Source: PALSA-607 sp963825425
GTDB taxonomy: Bacteria > Actinomycetota > Actinomycetes > Acidothermales > Acidothermaceae
NCBI GenBank assembly: GCA_963825425.1
Contig: CAWGTF010000013.1
Span: 402,780-466,779 of the forward strand
Direction: 5' to 3'
Length of the DNA: 64,000 bases
The notes below the pieces were generated by a model. It saw nothing but the letters and a program-made list of their open reading frames with translations. It searched no databases and was not told the origin of the DNA. Made by a program: the position numbers and the translations under genes. Every line of letters starts with the position of its first letter. Position 1 is the first letter of the stretch. Positions 18,881-28,267 of this stretch are shown here, piece by piece.

Positions 18881-20446
18881 ATGCACGATTCCAGCGCCCG
18901 CCAGACGGTCCCGACCGCAGGTCGGCCCCTTTTGAGAGGTTCCGTTCTGACCACGTTTGCCGAACTCGGGATTGCTCCCGAGACCGCCGAGGCCCTAGAA
19001 GCCGTCGGCATCACCATCCCGTTCCCCGTTCAAGCACTGGCGATTCCACTAGCGCTGACTGGCACCGACTTGATCGGACAGGCCAGGACCGGCACGGGCA
19101 AGACTCTTGCGTTCGGAGCCCCGCTGCTCCAGCTCATCGAGTTGGTCGACGATCATCGCCCGCGGGCACTTGTCGTCGTCCCGACCCGTGAACTCGCGAT
19201 CCAGGTCGCCGCGGACCTCGTCGTCGCGGGCAAGGGACTGGGCGCCCGCGTGCTCGCCGTCTACGGCGGCCGGTCCTACGAGCCGCAGGTCGCGGCGCTC
19301 AAGGCCGGCATCGACGTGGTGTCGGGGACCCCTGGGCGGCTGCTCGACCTGGCTCGACAGGGCCACCTCGACCTGTCCAGCATCCAGATCCTGGTGCTCG
19401 ATGAAGCCGACGAGATGCTCGACCTTGGCTTCCTGCCTGACGTCGAGCGCATCCTCGCGCTGACGCCGGCCAGCCGCCAGACGATGCTCTTCTCGGCGAC
19501 GATGCCGGGCGAGGTCATCTCGCTGTCACGCAAGTACCTCAAGCAGCCGACCAGGATCCGCGCCGAGGAACCGGACGAGGGCCGCACGGTTCCAGAGACC
19601 GCGCAGTTCGTCTACCGCGCACATTCGATGGACAAGCCCGAAGTGCTGGCGCGCATCCTGCAGGCTGACGGGCGCGGGCTGGCGATGGTCTTTTGCCACA
19701 CCAAGCGGCAGTGCGACAAGCTCGCGGCCGACCTGAGCGAACGCGGCTTCGCGGCAGCTGCGGTGCACGGCGACCTCGGTCAGGGCCAACGTGAGCAGGC
19801 CCTGCGCGCCTTTCGAGCGGGCAAGGTCGACGTGCTGGTGGCCACCGATGTAGCTGCCCGCGGTATCGACGTCGAGGGCGTCACCCACGTCATCAACTAC
19901 TCCTGCCCGGACGACGAGAAGACCTACTTGCACCGCATCGGGCGAACCGGCCGGGCGGGCGCGTCTGGCGTCGCCGTCACGCTGGTCGACTGGGACGATC
20001 TCGCCCGCTGGAAGTCGATCAACAGCCTGCTCGATCTGTCGTTCCCCGACCCGCCGGAGACCTACTCGACCTCCGACGAACTGCACGAGCAGTTGGGCAT
20101 CCCCCGTGGAGTCACCGGCGTCCTGCCACGCGCCGATCGCACCAGAGCCGGACTCGGCGCCGAAGTCCTCGAGGACCTTGGCGAGACAGGGCGACCCCGA
20201 CGCAGTGCCGGCGCAGCCGGTGGGCCGGGACGGTCAGCAAGCGGTTCGCGGGGCGGCGGTCACACCGAGCGCGAGCGGGCACCGCGCAAGCGTGCCGCGG
20301 CAGCGACAGACGAGCAGCGACAGCACAGAGTGCCGCGGCCAAAGCACCCAGGACCGCGACCACGCCTGACGGCTCACCAGCCCGCCCACGTCGCCAACGG
20401 ACCAGGTCGGCGCAATCGCACGCACGGCCAGTGCATCGCCGAGTGA
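18881..20446 (+). CDS. DEAD-box ATP-dependent RNA helicase
   Basis: A 521-residue superfamily 2 RNA helicase with a complete core: Q motif region 'ITIPFPVQALAIP', motif I 'ARTGTGKT', Ia 'VVPTRELAIQ', 'SGTPGRLLDLA', II 'VLDEADEML', III 'FSATMP', IV 'LAMVFCHTKRQ', V 'VATDVAARGIDVEGV' and VI 'HRIGRTGRAG'. A basic Gly/Arg-rich tail after about residue 420 probably binds RNA; its last 90 residues are low complexity and may contain an indel. The ATG at 18881 is used. A CTG giving 'LTTFAELG' just after GAGAGG near 18935 is another candidate, since homologues often start with TTFAELG. Corresponds to the RhlE-like gene of this neighbourhood in mycobacteria. Confidence 0.92.
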   Translation: MHDSSARQTVPTAGRPLLRGSVLTTFAELGIAPETAEALEAVGITIPFPVQALAIPLALTGTDLIGQARTGTGKTLAFGAPLLQLIELVDDHRPRALVVVPTRELAIQVAADLVVAGKGLGARVLAVYGGRSYEPQVAALKAGIDVVSGTPGRLLDLARQGHLDLSSIQILVLDEADEMLDLGFLPDVERILALTPASRQTMLFSATMPGEVISLSRKYLKQPTRIRAEEPDEGRTVPETAQFVYRAHSMDKPEVLARILQADGRGLAMVFCHTKRQCDKLAADLSERGFAAAAVHGDLGQGQREQALRAFRAGKVDVLVATDVAARGIDVEGVTHVINYSCPDDEKTYLHRIGRTGRAGASGVAVTLVDWDDLARWKSINSLLDLSFPDPPETYSTSDELHEQLGIPRGVTGVLPRADRTRAGLGAEVLEDLGETGRPRRSAGAAGGPGRSASGSRGGGHTERERAPRKRAAAATDEQRQHRVPRPKHPGPRPRLTAHQPAHVANGPGRRNRTHGQCIAE

Positions 20447-20621
20447 ATCCCGAACGCCGGCGGCGGCCAGCCGAGGGCGGCGGACCCGACGGTGCCGCCG
20501 GTGGCCCACGGCGCCGGCGATCGCGCGGCGGTCGCGGCCGGTCAGGCGGCAGCGCCAACAGCTAGCGCGAGCTCCCACCTGGCGATTTCACCCCCGCGCC
20601 GAGGTCCGGGCATTCAAGCCG

Positions 20622-21116
20622 GTGCGCCGATGTACCGACGAAGCAGTCGGGCACACGCGAGGAGGACCCGTGGTATTGCGGACCGTGGCCGGGCGTCGCA
20701 CCGGTGAAAGTACAGAGGACCTCGAGTCATGGCTGGTGCAGCTCAAGGGCTGCCCGCCGGTGACCAGGACCGTGCTGCTCACGTGTACGAACGCCGTTCA
20801 CGGTGCGGAGCCCTCGACCTGGTTCTATGTCGAAGCTGACGCGGAGACCGCGGTGGCGCGTCATCGCTGCATGAGCTGCGGCGACAGCCAGGACGTACTC
20901 GACTCCGCCGAGCACTGGAACTTCCCGCGGATGTGGGCCTGCCCCAACTGCTCGCAGTCGATCGCCGAACTCGCGACCGGGCTCCACACCGACGATGACG
21001 GAGCGGTGAACTGGATCGCGCTCGCCGCTCGCTGCGTCGATTGCGGAACCATCGATGGTCTGACCGACTTCACGCTCGACGCCGTGCCGGCAGATGAGGT
21101 CCTGCGCCAGCTCTAG
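20622..21116 (+). CDS. Zinc-ribbon hypothetical protein
   Basis: The open frame encodes 164 residues; the convincing part begins around residue 48 ('VLLTCTNAVHGAEPSTWFYV'). Cysteine pairs 'CMSC', 'CPNC' and 'CVDC' suggest one or two zinc ribbons, with 'EHWNFPRMWACPNC' between. The true start is uncertain; GTG codons near 20738, 20760 or 20775 are possible, and the first 40 residues look like read-through of non-coding DNA. The function is not known to me. The 175 bp between the helicase and this frame hold nothing I can support. Confidence 0.55.
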   Translation: MRRCTDEAVGHTRGGPVVLRTVAGRRTGESTEDLESWLVQLKGCPPVTRTVLLTCTNAVHGAEPSTWFYVEADAETAVARHRCMSCGDSQDVLDSAEHWNFPRMWACPNCSQSIAELATGLHTDDDGAVNWIALAARCVDCGTIDGLTDFTLDAVPADEVLRQL

Positions 21117-21200
21117 CGCAAACTTCGTCGAAACAAATCTCCTACACGGCCGTCAGGTCGTGTTCAGGTTCAGTGCAGGCCCGCACGCGATTGTCATCCC

Positions 21201-22451
21201 ATGACAACGATGCAGCTGCCGGATGAACTGACCTACGTCGAGGCGCCCAGCGCACCGGCGATCGAGATCGTCATTCCCGTACACAACGAGGAGCACGATC
21301 TCGGGCCGAGCGTTCGCCGCTTGCACGAATACCTGACATCGACGTTTCCCTTGTCGTTTCGCATCACCATCGCTGACAACGCCAGCACCGATGAAACGTG
21401 GCCCATCGCGTGCGCACTGGAAGCCGAGCTCGCGAACGTGCGCGCGACCTACCTCAGCAAGAAGGGTCGCGGTCGCGCGCTCCACACCGTGTGGTTGGCG
21501 AGCACCGCGGAAGTCGTTTGTTACATGGACGTCGATCTGTCGACCGATCTGTCCGCGCTGCTGCCCCTCGTCGCACCTCTGCTGTCGGGGCACAGCGATG
21601 TCGCGATCGGCACCAGGCTTGCGCGGTCGTCGCGCGTCGTTCGTGGACCCAAGCGTGAAATCATCTCGCGTTGCTACAACGTGCTGCTGCGCACCACGCT
21701 CACTACCCGGTTCTCGGATGCGCAATGCGGATTCAAAGCGATGCGTGCCGATCGAGCGCGTGAGCTGCTGCCCATGGTGCAGGACAACGGTTGGTTCTTC
21801 GACACCGAACTCCTCGTTCTTGCCGAGCGGTCGGGGATGCGGATTCACGAGGTGCCGGTCGACTGGACGGACGACCCGGATTCCCGCGTCGACATCGTGC
21901 AGACCGCGATCGCCGATCTTCGCGGCATAGCCCGACTGACGCGCGATCTCGCACGCGGACGGATACCGCTGCGGGCACATCGAAGCGACGGCGCCAGCGG
22001 ATCGCTCGGCGCGCAGCTGTACCGCTTCTGTGGTGTGGGCATCGCGAGCACGATCGCATACGTCGTTCTCTTTCTCGTTGCGCGAACGGCCATGTCTGCC
22101 GCGTGGGCGAATGCGATCGCCCTGCTGATAACGGCGATCGGCAATACCGCGGTCAATCGCTCGATCACGTTTGGTGTGCGCGGTCGCACCGCGCGATTGC
22201 AACATCAGCTGCAGGGACTTGCAGTCTTCGGCGTCGGTCTCGCATTGAGCACGGGTGCCCTCGCGGTCGTGCACGCAGTTGCACCGCACGCCGGGCGATC
22301 GATCGAAGTCACGGCGCTCGTGCTCGCAAATCTGGCCGCCACCATTCTTCGCTTCTTGCTGTTTCGGTCGTGGGTCTTCCGCAGGCCGTCAGACGTACAG
22401 AGCCCGCACCTGCCCCGCGCCATTACAACGACCGTCAAGGAGTTCTCATGA
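21201..22451 (+). CDS. GT2 glycosyltransferase fused to a GtrA-like membrane domain
   Basis: A 416-residue membrane enzyme. The N-terminal GT-A domain (about 1-250) resembles dolichol-phosphate mannose synthase/YkcC: 'IEIVIPVHNEEHDLGPSV', 'ADNASTDETW', the metal-binding 'YMDVDLSTDL', and the acceptor-site segment 'FSDAQCGFKA'. The C-terminal 140 residues form a GtrA-like module with about four membrane helices ('VGIASTIAYVVLFLVARTAM', 'ANAIALLITAIGNTAVNRSI'), ending in Arg-rich 'RFLLFRSWVFRRPS'. It probably makes and translocates a polyprenyl-phosphate sugar for the GT39 enzyme encoded directly downstream, with an overlap at ATGA. The ATG at 21201 follows a 84-bp gap that may carry the promoter. 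Confidence 0.9.
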   Translation: MTTMQLPDELTYVEAPSAPAIEIVIPVHNEEHDLGPSVRRLHEYLTSTFPLSFRITIADNASTDETWPIACALEAELANVRATYLSKKGRGRALHTVWLASTAEVVCYMDVDLSTDLSALLPLVAPLLSGHSDVAIGTRLARSSRVVRGPKREIISRCYNVLLRTTLTTRFSDAQCGFKAMRADRARELLPMVQDNGWFFDTELLVLAERSGMRIHEVPVDWTDDPDSRVDIVQTAIADLRGIARLTRDLARGRIPLRAHRSDGASGSLGAQLYRFCGVGIASTIAYVVLFLVARTAMSAAWANAIALLITAIGNTAVNRSITFGVRGRTARLQHQLQGLAVFGVGLALSTGALAVVHAVAPHAGRSIEVTALVLANLAATILRFLLFRSWVFRRPSDVQSPHLPRAITTTVKEFS

Positions 22452-24562
22452 CCACCACCGCGCCCACGATGAGCACGGCGCCGGCCATCTCGAGCGTGAC
22501 CGACAACGCGCGGGTGATGCAGGGCCGGGTCGCATGAAGCGCATGGTCCGGGGCCGGCCGACCGATCCGGCTTGGGTGCGCCCGTCGCTGCTCGCCCTGC
22601 TGATCGGAACGGCGTTCCTCTACATCTGGGGCTTGGGCGCTTCGGGTTGGGCGAACTCGTTCTACTCGGCTGCCGTTCAAGCTGGCTCGACAAGCTGGAA
22701 GGCCTTCTTCTTCGGCTCCTCGGATGCCGCAAACTTCATCACGGTCGACAAACCACCGGCGTCGCTGTGGGTCATGGACCTTTCGGCGCGCGTCTTCGGG
22801 GTGAACGCCTGGAGCATTCTGGTGCCGCAGGCCCTTGAAGGCGTAGCCACGGTTGCCGTCCTCTACGCAACGGTTCGCCGCTGGTTCACTCCTGCGGCGG
22901 GTTGCTGGCAGGCGCCGTGCTCGCTCTTACTCCTGTCGCCGTGCTGATGTTCCGCTTCAACAACCCCGACGCCTTGCTCGTGCTGCTGTTGACAGTTGCT
23001 GCCTACGCGGTGACAAGGGCACTGGAAGCCGCGAGCACTCGGTGGCTTGTGCTTGCCGGATCCCTCGTCGGTCTGGGATTCCTGACGAAGATGATGCAGG
23101 CGTTCTTCGTCGTCCCTGCATTCGGTCTGGTGTACTTGCTTGCCGCCCCGACACCTGTTCGGCGCAGGATCTGGCAGTTGCTCCTTGCCGGCGTTGCGAT
23201 GTTCGTCGCGGCGGCTTGGTGGGTCGTTGCGGTCACGTTGACGCCGGCCAGCGCGCGGCCCTACATCGGCGGATCGCAGCACAACAGCATTCTCGAGCTG
23301 ATCTTCGGCTACAACGGCTTCGGCCGACTGACCGGCAACGAGACGGGCAGCGTCACCGGGGGCGGCGCCGGTAACGCGGGTGGTGGTGGCTGGTGGCAAC
23401 ATGTGGGGTCCGACCGGCATCACCCGACTCTTCGGTTCGGAAATGGGCACCCAGATCTCCTGGCTGATCCCGGCCGCGCTGGTCATGGTGCTCGGTGCGT
23501 TGTGGCTCACACGGCGCGAGGGACGCACCAGCAAGCTGCGCGCAGCGACCGTCCTGTGGGGCACCACGCTGATCGTGAGTGGACTGATTCTGAGCTTGAG
23601 CAAGGGCATCATTCACCCGTACTACACGGTTGCACTTGCGCCGGCGATCGGTGCACTCGTCGGCATCGGCGGCACCGAACTGTGGCGCCACCGCGAGCGC
23701 TGGACATCACGGGTATTCCTGTCGGCCGCGATCGCGGTGACGACATGGTGGGCACACGTGCTTCTTGGCCGGACGCCGACATTCGAGTCGTGGTTGCGTC
23801 CGACGATCCTGGTCGTTGGCATCGCAGCGGCTGTCACGGTGCTCGTCATCGGACACGTGAAGCGCGGCATCGCGGTCGCGATCGCAGCAGGCTCCGTGCT
23901 GACGGCAGTCGGCGCACCGGTCGCGTTTGCTATCGACACCGCGAGCACACCGCACACCGGTTCAATCCCGAGCGCCGGACCGTCGTCGGGCTCAGGGTGG
24001 ACCGGGCGGCTTCGGCGGTCGCGGATTCGGCGGTGGCCAGCCGGGTGCGGGCCGGGGCGGAACACCGCCGACCGGAACGACAGGTGGAACGCCTCCGAAC
24101 GGCGCCACCGGCTTCGCCCCACCGACCGGGACGACGGGTACGACCGGCACGACCGGGCCTGCTGGTGGGTTCGGCGGCGGTCGCGGACAAGGCGGCGGCG
24201 GGCTGCTCGGCAGTAGCACACCGAGCGCGGCACTCACAGCCGCCTTGAAGGCGAACGCGAGTTCCTACACGTGGGTTGCTGCGGCCGTCGGGTCAAACGA
24301 AGCATCGGGGTACCAGCTAGCGACCGGCGATCCCGTCATGGCGATCGGCGGGTTCAACGGCAGCGATCCTGATCCCACACTGGCGCAGTTCGAGAAGCTC
24401 GTCGCTGAGGGCAAGATTCACTACTTCATCGCGGGCAGCGTCGGCACTCCGAATGGCGGCAGCAACGCGTCGTCCGAGATTTCGACCTGGGTGAGCAGCC
24501 ACTACACCGCGGTCACGATCGGTGGCGTCACGCTCTACGACCTGACCAAGGCCACGTCATGA
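22448..24562 (+). CDS. GT39-family membrane glycosyltransferase (YkcB-like), frame breaks
   Basis: Multi-pass glycosyltransferase using a lipid-linked sugar donor. Pieces join in order: 'LYIWGLGASGWANSFYSAAV', 'FITVDKPPASLWVMDL' (catalytic loop acid and donor site), 'FRFNNPDALLVLLL', 'ARPYIGGSQHNSILELIFGY', 'GNMWGPTGITRLFG', then a Gly/Pro/Thr-rich extracytoplasmic linker and a C-terminal domain ending 'VTIGGVTLYDLTKATS'. Breaks near 22905 (one G missing from a G run), 23385 and 23990 each need a single base. Another near 22533 may separate a 29-residue leader starting at 22448 from an ATG at 22534. Adjacent GT2-GtrA makes a donor-synthase/transferase pair. Joined length is about 700 residues. 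Confidence 0.85.
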
Positions 24563-24571
24563 CGGCAAGCG

Positions 24572-24934
24572 CTAGGCGAGCACCGGATCGAGCACGTTCT
24601 GAAAATCTTCGGGAGTGAACGGTTTCGCGACCAGGAACATCGCGCCGGCCTCAAGAGCCGCCGTCCGCATCTGGGGCGAGGCTTCCGACGTCACAAAACC
24701 AAAGGGGATGCGCCAGCCCGCCGAACGCAGCGCAGTGAGCAGTTCGAGTCCCGACATCTGCGGCATGTTCCAGTCGCACAGCACGACATCGGGTGGCGCT
24801 TGTGCGACCACCTCGAGTGCGTGCAGCCCGTCAACCGCCTCGACAAGTTCGTGCTCGTCGTAGCCGGCCATTCGCAGGGTGCGCGCCACGATCATGCGCA
24901 TGGCTCTGCTGTCGTCGACGATCAAGATTCGCAT
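24572..24934 (-). CDS. CheY-like single-domain response regulator 1
   Basis: A 120-residue stand-alone receiver domain. It has 'ILIVDDSRAMR' (acidic pair), the phosphoacceptor Asp in 'VVLCDWNMP', switch Thr in 'FVTSEAS' and conserved Lys in 'LVAKPFTPEDF'. It is the last gene of the chemotaxis transcript, 6 bp downstream of the CheX-like gene. The segment 'MPQMSGLELLTALRSAGW' is the usual beta3-alpha3 loop. It may signal to a motor or act as a phosphate sink for CheA; the other CheY-like protein at 25440 is the alternative. Confidence 0.93.
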   Translation of the reverse strand: MRILIVDDSRAMRMIVARTLRMAGYDEHELVEAVDGLHALEVVAQAPPDVVLCDWNMPQMSGLELLTALRSAGWRIPFGFVTSEASPQMRTAALEAGAMFLVAKPFTPEDFQNVLDPVLA

Positions 24935-24940
24935 CGCGAC

Positions 24941-25387
24941 CTACGATGCCTGCTGCCAAAGGCTCACGAAGAGCGGCTCGGCGCGCCAGGAGAGCTGGAC
25001 CTCCCGAACCATCCGCGTGCCGGGAAGCGACAACTGACCCTGCACTACCGACGGCAGCGAAAGTGCTGAGGGGCCGGGCAGCATGCTCTTGACGTTGCCA
25101 CCGACCATGTTGGCGATTTCACCGAGCGCGTCGACTACTTCGGTCTGCGTCACAGCGCCCGGAGCGATGGAGAACAGCGCCGCTGCAGCGTCGCGCGCCG
25201 CGGGCGGCGAGCACTGCAGCATGATCGAGCCGGTATAGGCGCCCGACAGGTGGACGCACCCGGTGATCTTGTCTGCGGGCAGGTCGCCGCTCGTGGCGAT
25301 CAGACCTGCCGGATCACCGTCGAGGAACGACGTCCAGACCTCACGCGTGATGACCTCTAGGTCATCCGCACTGGGAATGTAGGTCAC
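24941..25387 (-). CDS. CheX/CheC-like chemotaxis phosphatase
   Basis: A 148-residue protein of the CheC/CheX/FliY family. The diagnostic E-x2-N phosphatase motif appears in 'ALGEIANMVGGNVKSML'. Only one such helix is present, as in CheX. Upstream 'SGDLPADKITGCVHLSG' and 'GSIMLQCSPPAARDAAAAL' fit the family fold. It probably dephosphorylates one or both CheY-like proteins whose genes flank it. The start is GTG at 25387 ('VTYIPSADD'). Same strand and close spacing to both cheY-like genes suggests one transcript. Confidence 0.88.
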   Translation of the reverse strand: MTYIPSADDLEVITREVWTSFLDGDPAGLIATSGDLPADKITGCVHLSGAYTGSIMLQCSPPAARDAAAALFSIAPGAVTQTEVVDALGEIANMVGGNVKSMLPGPSALSLPSVVQGQLSLPGTRMVREVQLSWRAEPLFVSLWQQAS

Positions 25388-25439
25388 GGCCTGCTACCTC
25401 TCTACACATTCGAATCGAGCACGTTCGTGGGCCTGCGCA

Positions 25440-25835
25440 CTAGTAGGCGAGGACGCCGAGAAGGGCGAGCTTGTCGGCGATCGCATCAGGAGTGAACGGC
25501 TTGATGACGTATTCGTGAGCGCCCGCCGCGAGTGCACGGACGATCTGTGACTGCTCGCTTTCGGTCGTCACCATCATCAGCGTGATCTGGCGCCACTTCT
25601 CCTCGCGACGGACCGCGTTGACGAACGCGAGTCCATCCATGACCGGCATGTTCCAGTCGACAAGAGCGATGTCTGGCAGGACGCCGCTCTGCAACCGCGC
25701 GATAGCTTCGGCGCCGTTGGGGGCGTCGACAACGTCAAACCCGAGCGATCGCATGATCCGACCGAGAATCAAACGCATCGCGCTCGAGTCGTCGATCACC
25801 ATGGCCAACATCGGACGTGCACCTTCCGTCGTCAT
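25440..25835 (-). CDS. CheY-like single-domain response regulator 2
   Basis: A 131-residue receiver domain: 'MVIDDSSAMRLILGRIM', phosphoacceptor Asp in 'IALVDWNMPVMDG', switch Thr in 'MMVTTESEQ' and Lys in 'YVIKPFTPDAI'. The ATG at 25835 ('MTTEGARP') is chosen; the longer frame runs through promoter sequence. A strong sigma-28-like promoter at 26007-26034 points at this gene, so this gene, cheX and the other cheY can be transcribed apart from the upstream cheA-cheR genes. Confidence 0.93.
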   Translation of the reverse strand: MTTEGARPMLAMVIDDSSAMRLILGRIMRSLGFDVVDAPNGAEAIARLQSGVLPDIALVDWNMPVMDGLAFVNAVRREEKWRQITLMMVTTESEQSQIVRALAAGAHEYVIKPFTPDAIADKLALLGVLAY

Positions 25836-26006
25836 CGAGGCACCGGACCTGTAGGACCGAACCAGCCGGGCGGACATACGCGGCCGCGGGTCTGGAGCCG
25901 GTCTAGCAGTAGAGCCGATCTGGAGATGGTCTTCATCGTGCTGAGTTCTCATCGGGCGAACTAGGCGGGTGCTGTTGCGGCATTCGGCCCGCACGTACTG
26001 GCATGT

Positions 26007-26034
26007 TCATCGGCCTTTACGCGAACTAATTGAG
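26007..26034 (-). promoter_or_regulatory. Sigma-28 (FliA/WhiG)-type promoter for the cheY-cheX-cheY genes
   Basis: On the minus strand: -35 CTCAA (26034-26030), a 15-nt spacer, and -10 GCCGATGA (26014-26007). This matches flagellar sigma promoters (TAAA, about 15 nt, GCCGATAA). The -35 element overlaps the end of cheR. A second site with the same spacer lies upstream of cheA. Confidence 0.7.
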
Positions 26035-27009
26035 CGGTTGGCGCAAGTCGGGCTGCCGCGGCGGGGGCGGCAGTGGCGTCGCCTCCCACGACCCCGAAAC
26101 CGGTCGAGGCCGGACGCCGACGGAGACCGGCCCGGAGAGGCCCACACCGGCGACAGCGGGCGCGAGGTGACGCGGGAGGTCGAGCGGTCCGGCCCCCTTC
26201 GGGCGGTAGGCGATCGTAGAACCGACCGCGACCCGCTCGAAGCCGTCGTCGAGGCCAAGCGTGGTCTCGGCGCCGCCCAGGAAGAGGAACCCGTCGGGCC
26301 GCAAGATCGCCCTGACCCGACGCAGCACCTCGATCTTGGTGGCCGGATCGAAATAGATCAGCACGTTGCGGAGGAACACGACGTCCATCTGGTGAACCTC
26401 GAACGGCTCGGCGAGGTTCAGCGGCGCAAACCGAACCATCTTCCGAACTGCTGCCACGACCCGCCAGTCGGTCTCGGCTCGCTCGAAGTGACGGACGAGC
26501 AGGGGTGCAGGGAGCCCTCGGTTCACTTCCAACTGGGAGTACCTGGCCCGACGCGCCTTGTCGAGAATGTCGCCGTTGAAGTCTGTCGCGAGCACGTCAA
26601 CTTGCCAGTCCGCGGTGATCAACGGATGGTCCAGCAGCGTCATGGCGATGCTGTAAGGCTCCTGACCGGTCGAACATGCTGCCGACCAGATCGTGAGGCG
26701 GTGGCTCGCGCTGCGCCGCTTGCACAGTTCGGGCACGATCGCCTGCGACAGCGCGTTGAACGGGTCTCGGTCGCGAAAGAAGGAAGTCTCGTTGGTCGTC
26801 ATCGCCTCGACGATCTGCCGCCGCAGGACATCGTCGCGACTGCCCTGCAGGCGGGTGATCAGCGCCCCGACGTCGTCGAGGCCGGCATCGCGGGCGAGCG
26901 GCAGCAGCCGACTCTCGACGAGGTATTCCTTGCCGGGGCCAATGACAATCGCAGCCTGTCGCTTGACGAGGTCACTGACGAACGCAAAGGCGCTGGCGCT
27001 GATCGTCAC
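26026..27009 (-). CDS. cheR: CheR, chemoreceptor glutamate methyltransferase
   Basis: SAM-dependent methyltransferase for adaptation glutamates on chemoreceptors. Seen: N-terminal helical domain 'FVSDLVKRQAAIVIG', 'EYLVESRLLPLAR', 'NETSFFRDRDPF', the SAM site 'WSAACSTGQEPYSIAM', 'VLATDFNGDILDKARR', and 'DVVFLRNVLIYFD'. About 327 residues. The GTG start at 27009 overlaps the corrected cheB stop as GTGA. An uncorrected reading makes CheR look fused behind CheB, but that depends on one extra base in cheB. The C-terminal 40 residues are Pro/Arg-rich and not conserved. No pentapeptide-binding beta-subdomain was identified with certainty. Confidence 0.93.
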   Translation of the reverse strand: MTISASAFAFVSDLVKRQAAIVIGPGKEYLVESRLLPLARDAGLDDVGALITRLQGSRDDVLRRQIVEAMTTNETSFFRDRDPFNALSQAIVPELCKRRSASHRLTIWSAACSTGQEPYSIAMTLLDHPLITADWQVDVLATDFNGDILDKARRARYSQLEVNRGLPAPLLVRHFERAETDWRVVAAVRKMVRFAPLNLAEPFEVHQMDVVFLRNVLIYFDPATKIEVLRRVRAILRPDGFLFLGGAETTLGLDDGFERVAVGSTIAYRPKGAGPLDLPRHLAPAVAGVGLSGPVSVGVRPRPVSGSWEATPLPPPPRQPDLRQPLN

Positions 27010-28131
27010 GAGGCGCCACCGAGAACAGCTCGGGCAGGCGACGCTGGGAGCAGCGGACGGGTGGCCGCCCGCCCGGTGCCATGCGCGCCCTGAAGCCGGC
27101 CCGCGATCTGGCCGCAACGCCACGACCTCGGTGGCGACGCCAGCCGCCACAACAGCGCCTGGCATGCCCCACACAACAGAACTCGCTTCGTCCTGCACGA
27201 TGACTGAGCCACCAGCGGCCCGCACCCGCTCGGCTCCCTTCGCGCCGTCCCGCCCCATGCCGGTGAGGACGCAGGCAACCACACCTGCCCCGTACACCGC
27301 GGCGGCAGACCGGAACAGAACGTCGACCGAGGGCCGGCAATAGTTCTCCGGCGGCTCTTGCGTTAACCGCACTCGAACATCGACGCCATAACGGCGAACG
27401 GTCATGTGCTGGTCGCCGGGCGCAACCAGGATCCGGCCGGGCTCCACGAGTTGACCGTCGACAGCCTCGGCCACTTGCAGGGGAGAGCTGCGGTCGAGGC
27501 GCGACGCGAAGAGGCGGGTAAACAGCGGTGGCATGTGTTGAACCACGAGAATTGGGACGCTGAGATCGCTTCGCAAGTCGGCCACGATCGAGCTGAGCGC
27601 GTCCGGACCACCTGTCGACGCACCGATGACGATGACGTCGACGCGATCCTGGCGGACCGGGGAGCCTGTTGGGAGCGGCGCTTTCGGTGCTGGCCGACTG
27701 CCAAAGAGCGCGCGGGTGCGGGCCGCGCCGACGATCCCCTTGATCTTCGGGATCAGTTCGGCTCGGACGCGTTCGATTGAAGCAGTCGCGCTGGCTGTAT
27801 GCGTTGGCTTCGTCACGTAGTCAGTGGCACCGGCCGCGAGAGCATCAAGGGTCGCCATCGCGCCGCGCTCGGTAACCGTGCTGAACATGACCACTGGCAG
27901 TGTTGGGTGCTTGCGGCGCAGTTCGCGCAAGGTCGCCAAGCCGTCCATGACCGGCATCTCGACGTCGAGAATCACGATGTCAGGACGTAGCGACTCAAGC
28001 TTGTCGAGCGCGATCCGGCCGTTCGCGGCGGTACCGACCACGGTGATGTCGGGGTCGCCGTCCAGGACGCTGGAGATGATGCGGCGAATAACGACAGAGT
28101 CATCGACGACGAGCACGCCGATGCCGGCCAC
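27006..28131 (-). CDS. cheB: CheB, chemoreceptor methylesterase/glutaminase, one frame break near its end
   Basis: Response-regulator methylesterase. Receiver domain: 'VLVVDDSVVIRRIISSVL', Asp in 'VILDVEMPVMDG', Thr in 'FSTVTERG', Lys in 'YVTKPTHT'. Catalytic domain triad: Ser in 'IGASTGGPDAL', His in 'VVQHMPP', Asp in 'LTGMGRDGAKG'. At about 27115 an extra C turns the expected 'VALRQIAGRLQ' ending into a frame that reads through to CheR. With it removed, the protein ends at 27006 in 'ARAVLGGAS'. The GTG start at 28131 has GGGAGG 5 bases upstream. About 375 residues. Confidence 0.93.
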
Positions 28132-28267
28132 CGCGACCTCCCGACCCGTGAGCGCCGGTCGCTTGTGCAAGCCGGCAGTAACCCATCGGCAGGAGTGGCT
28201 CGGGACTGAGGTCGCTGGGGTCCGACGGTCGGCAAACGCTCGGCTCAAACCACCGCGGCTGGATTTC

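Noticed and set aside
20447..20621. A minus-strand gene behind the DEAD-box helicase
   Set aside because: Overlapping Arg/Ala-rich frames with no motif or ribosome-binding site.
21153..22289. A 378-residue minus-strand frame opposite the GT2-GtrA gene
   Set aside because: No recognisable domain and wholly antisense to a strong gene.
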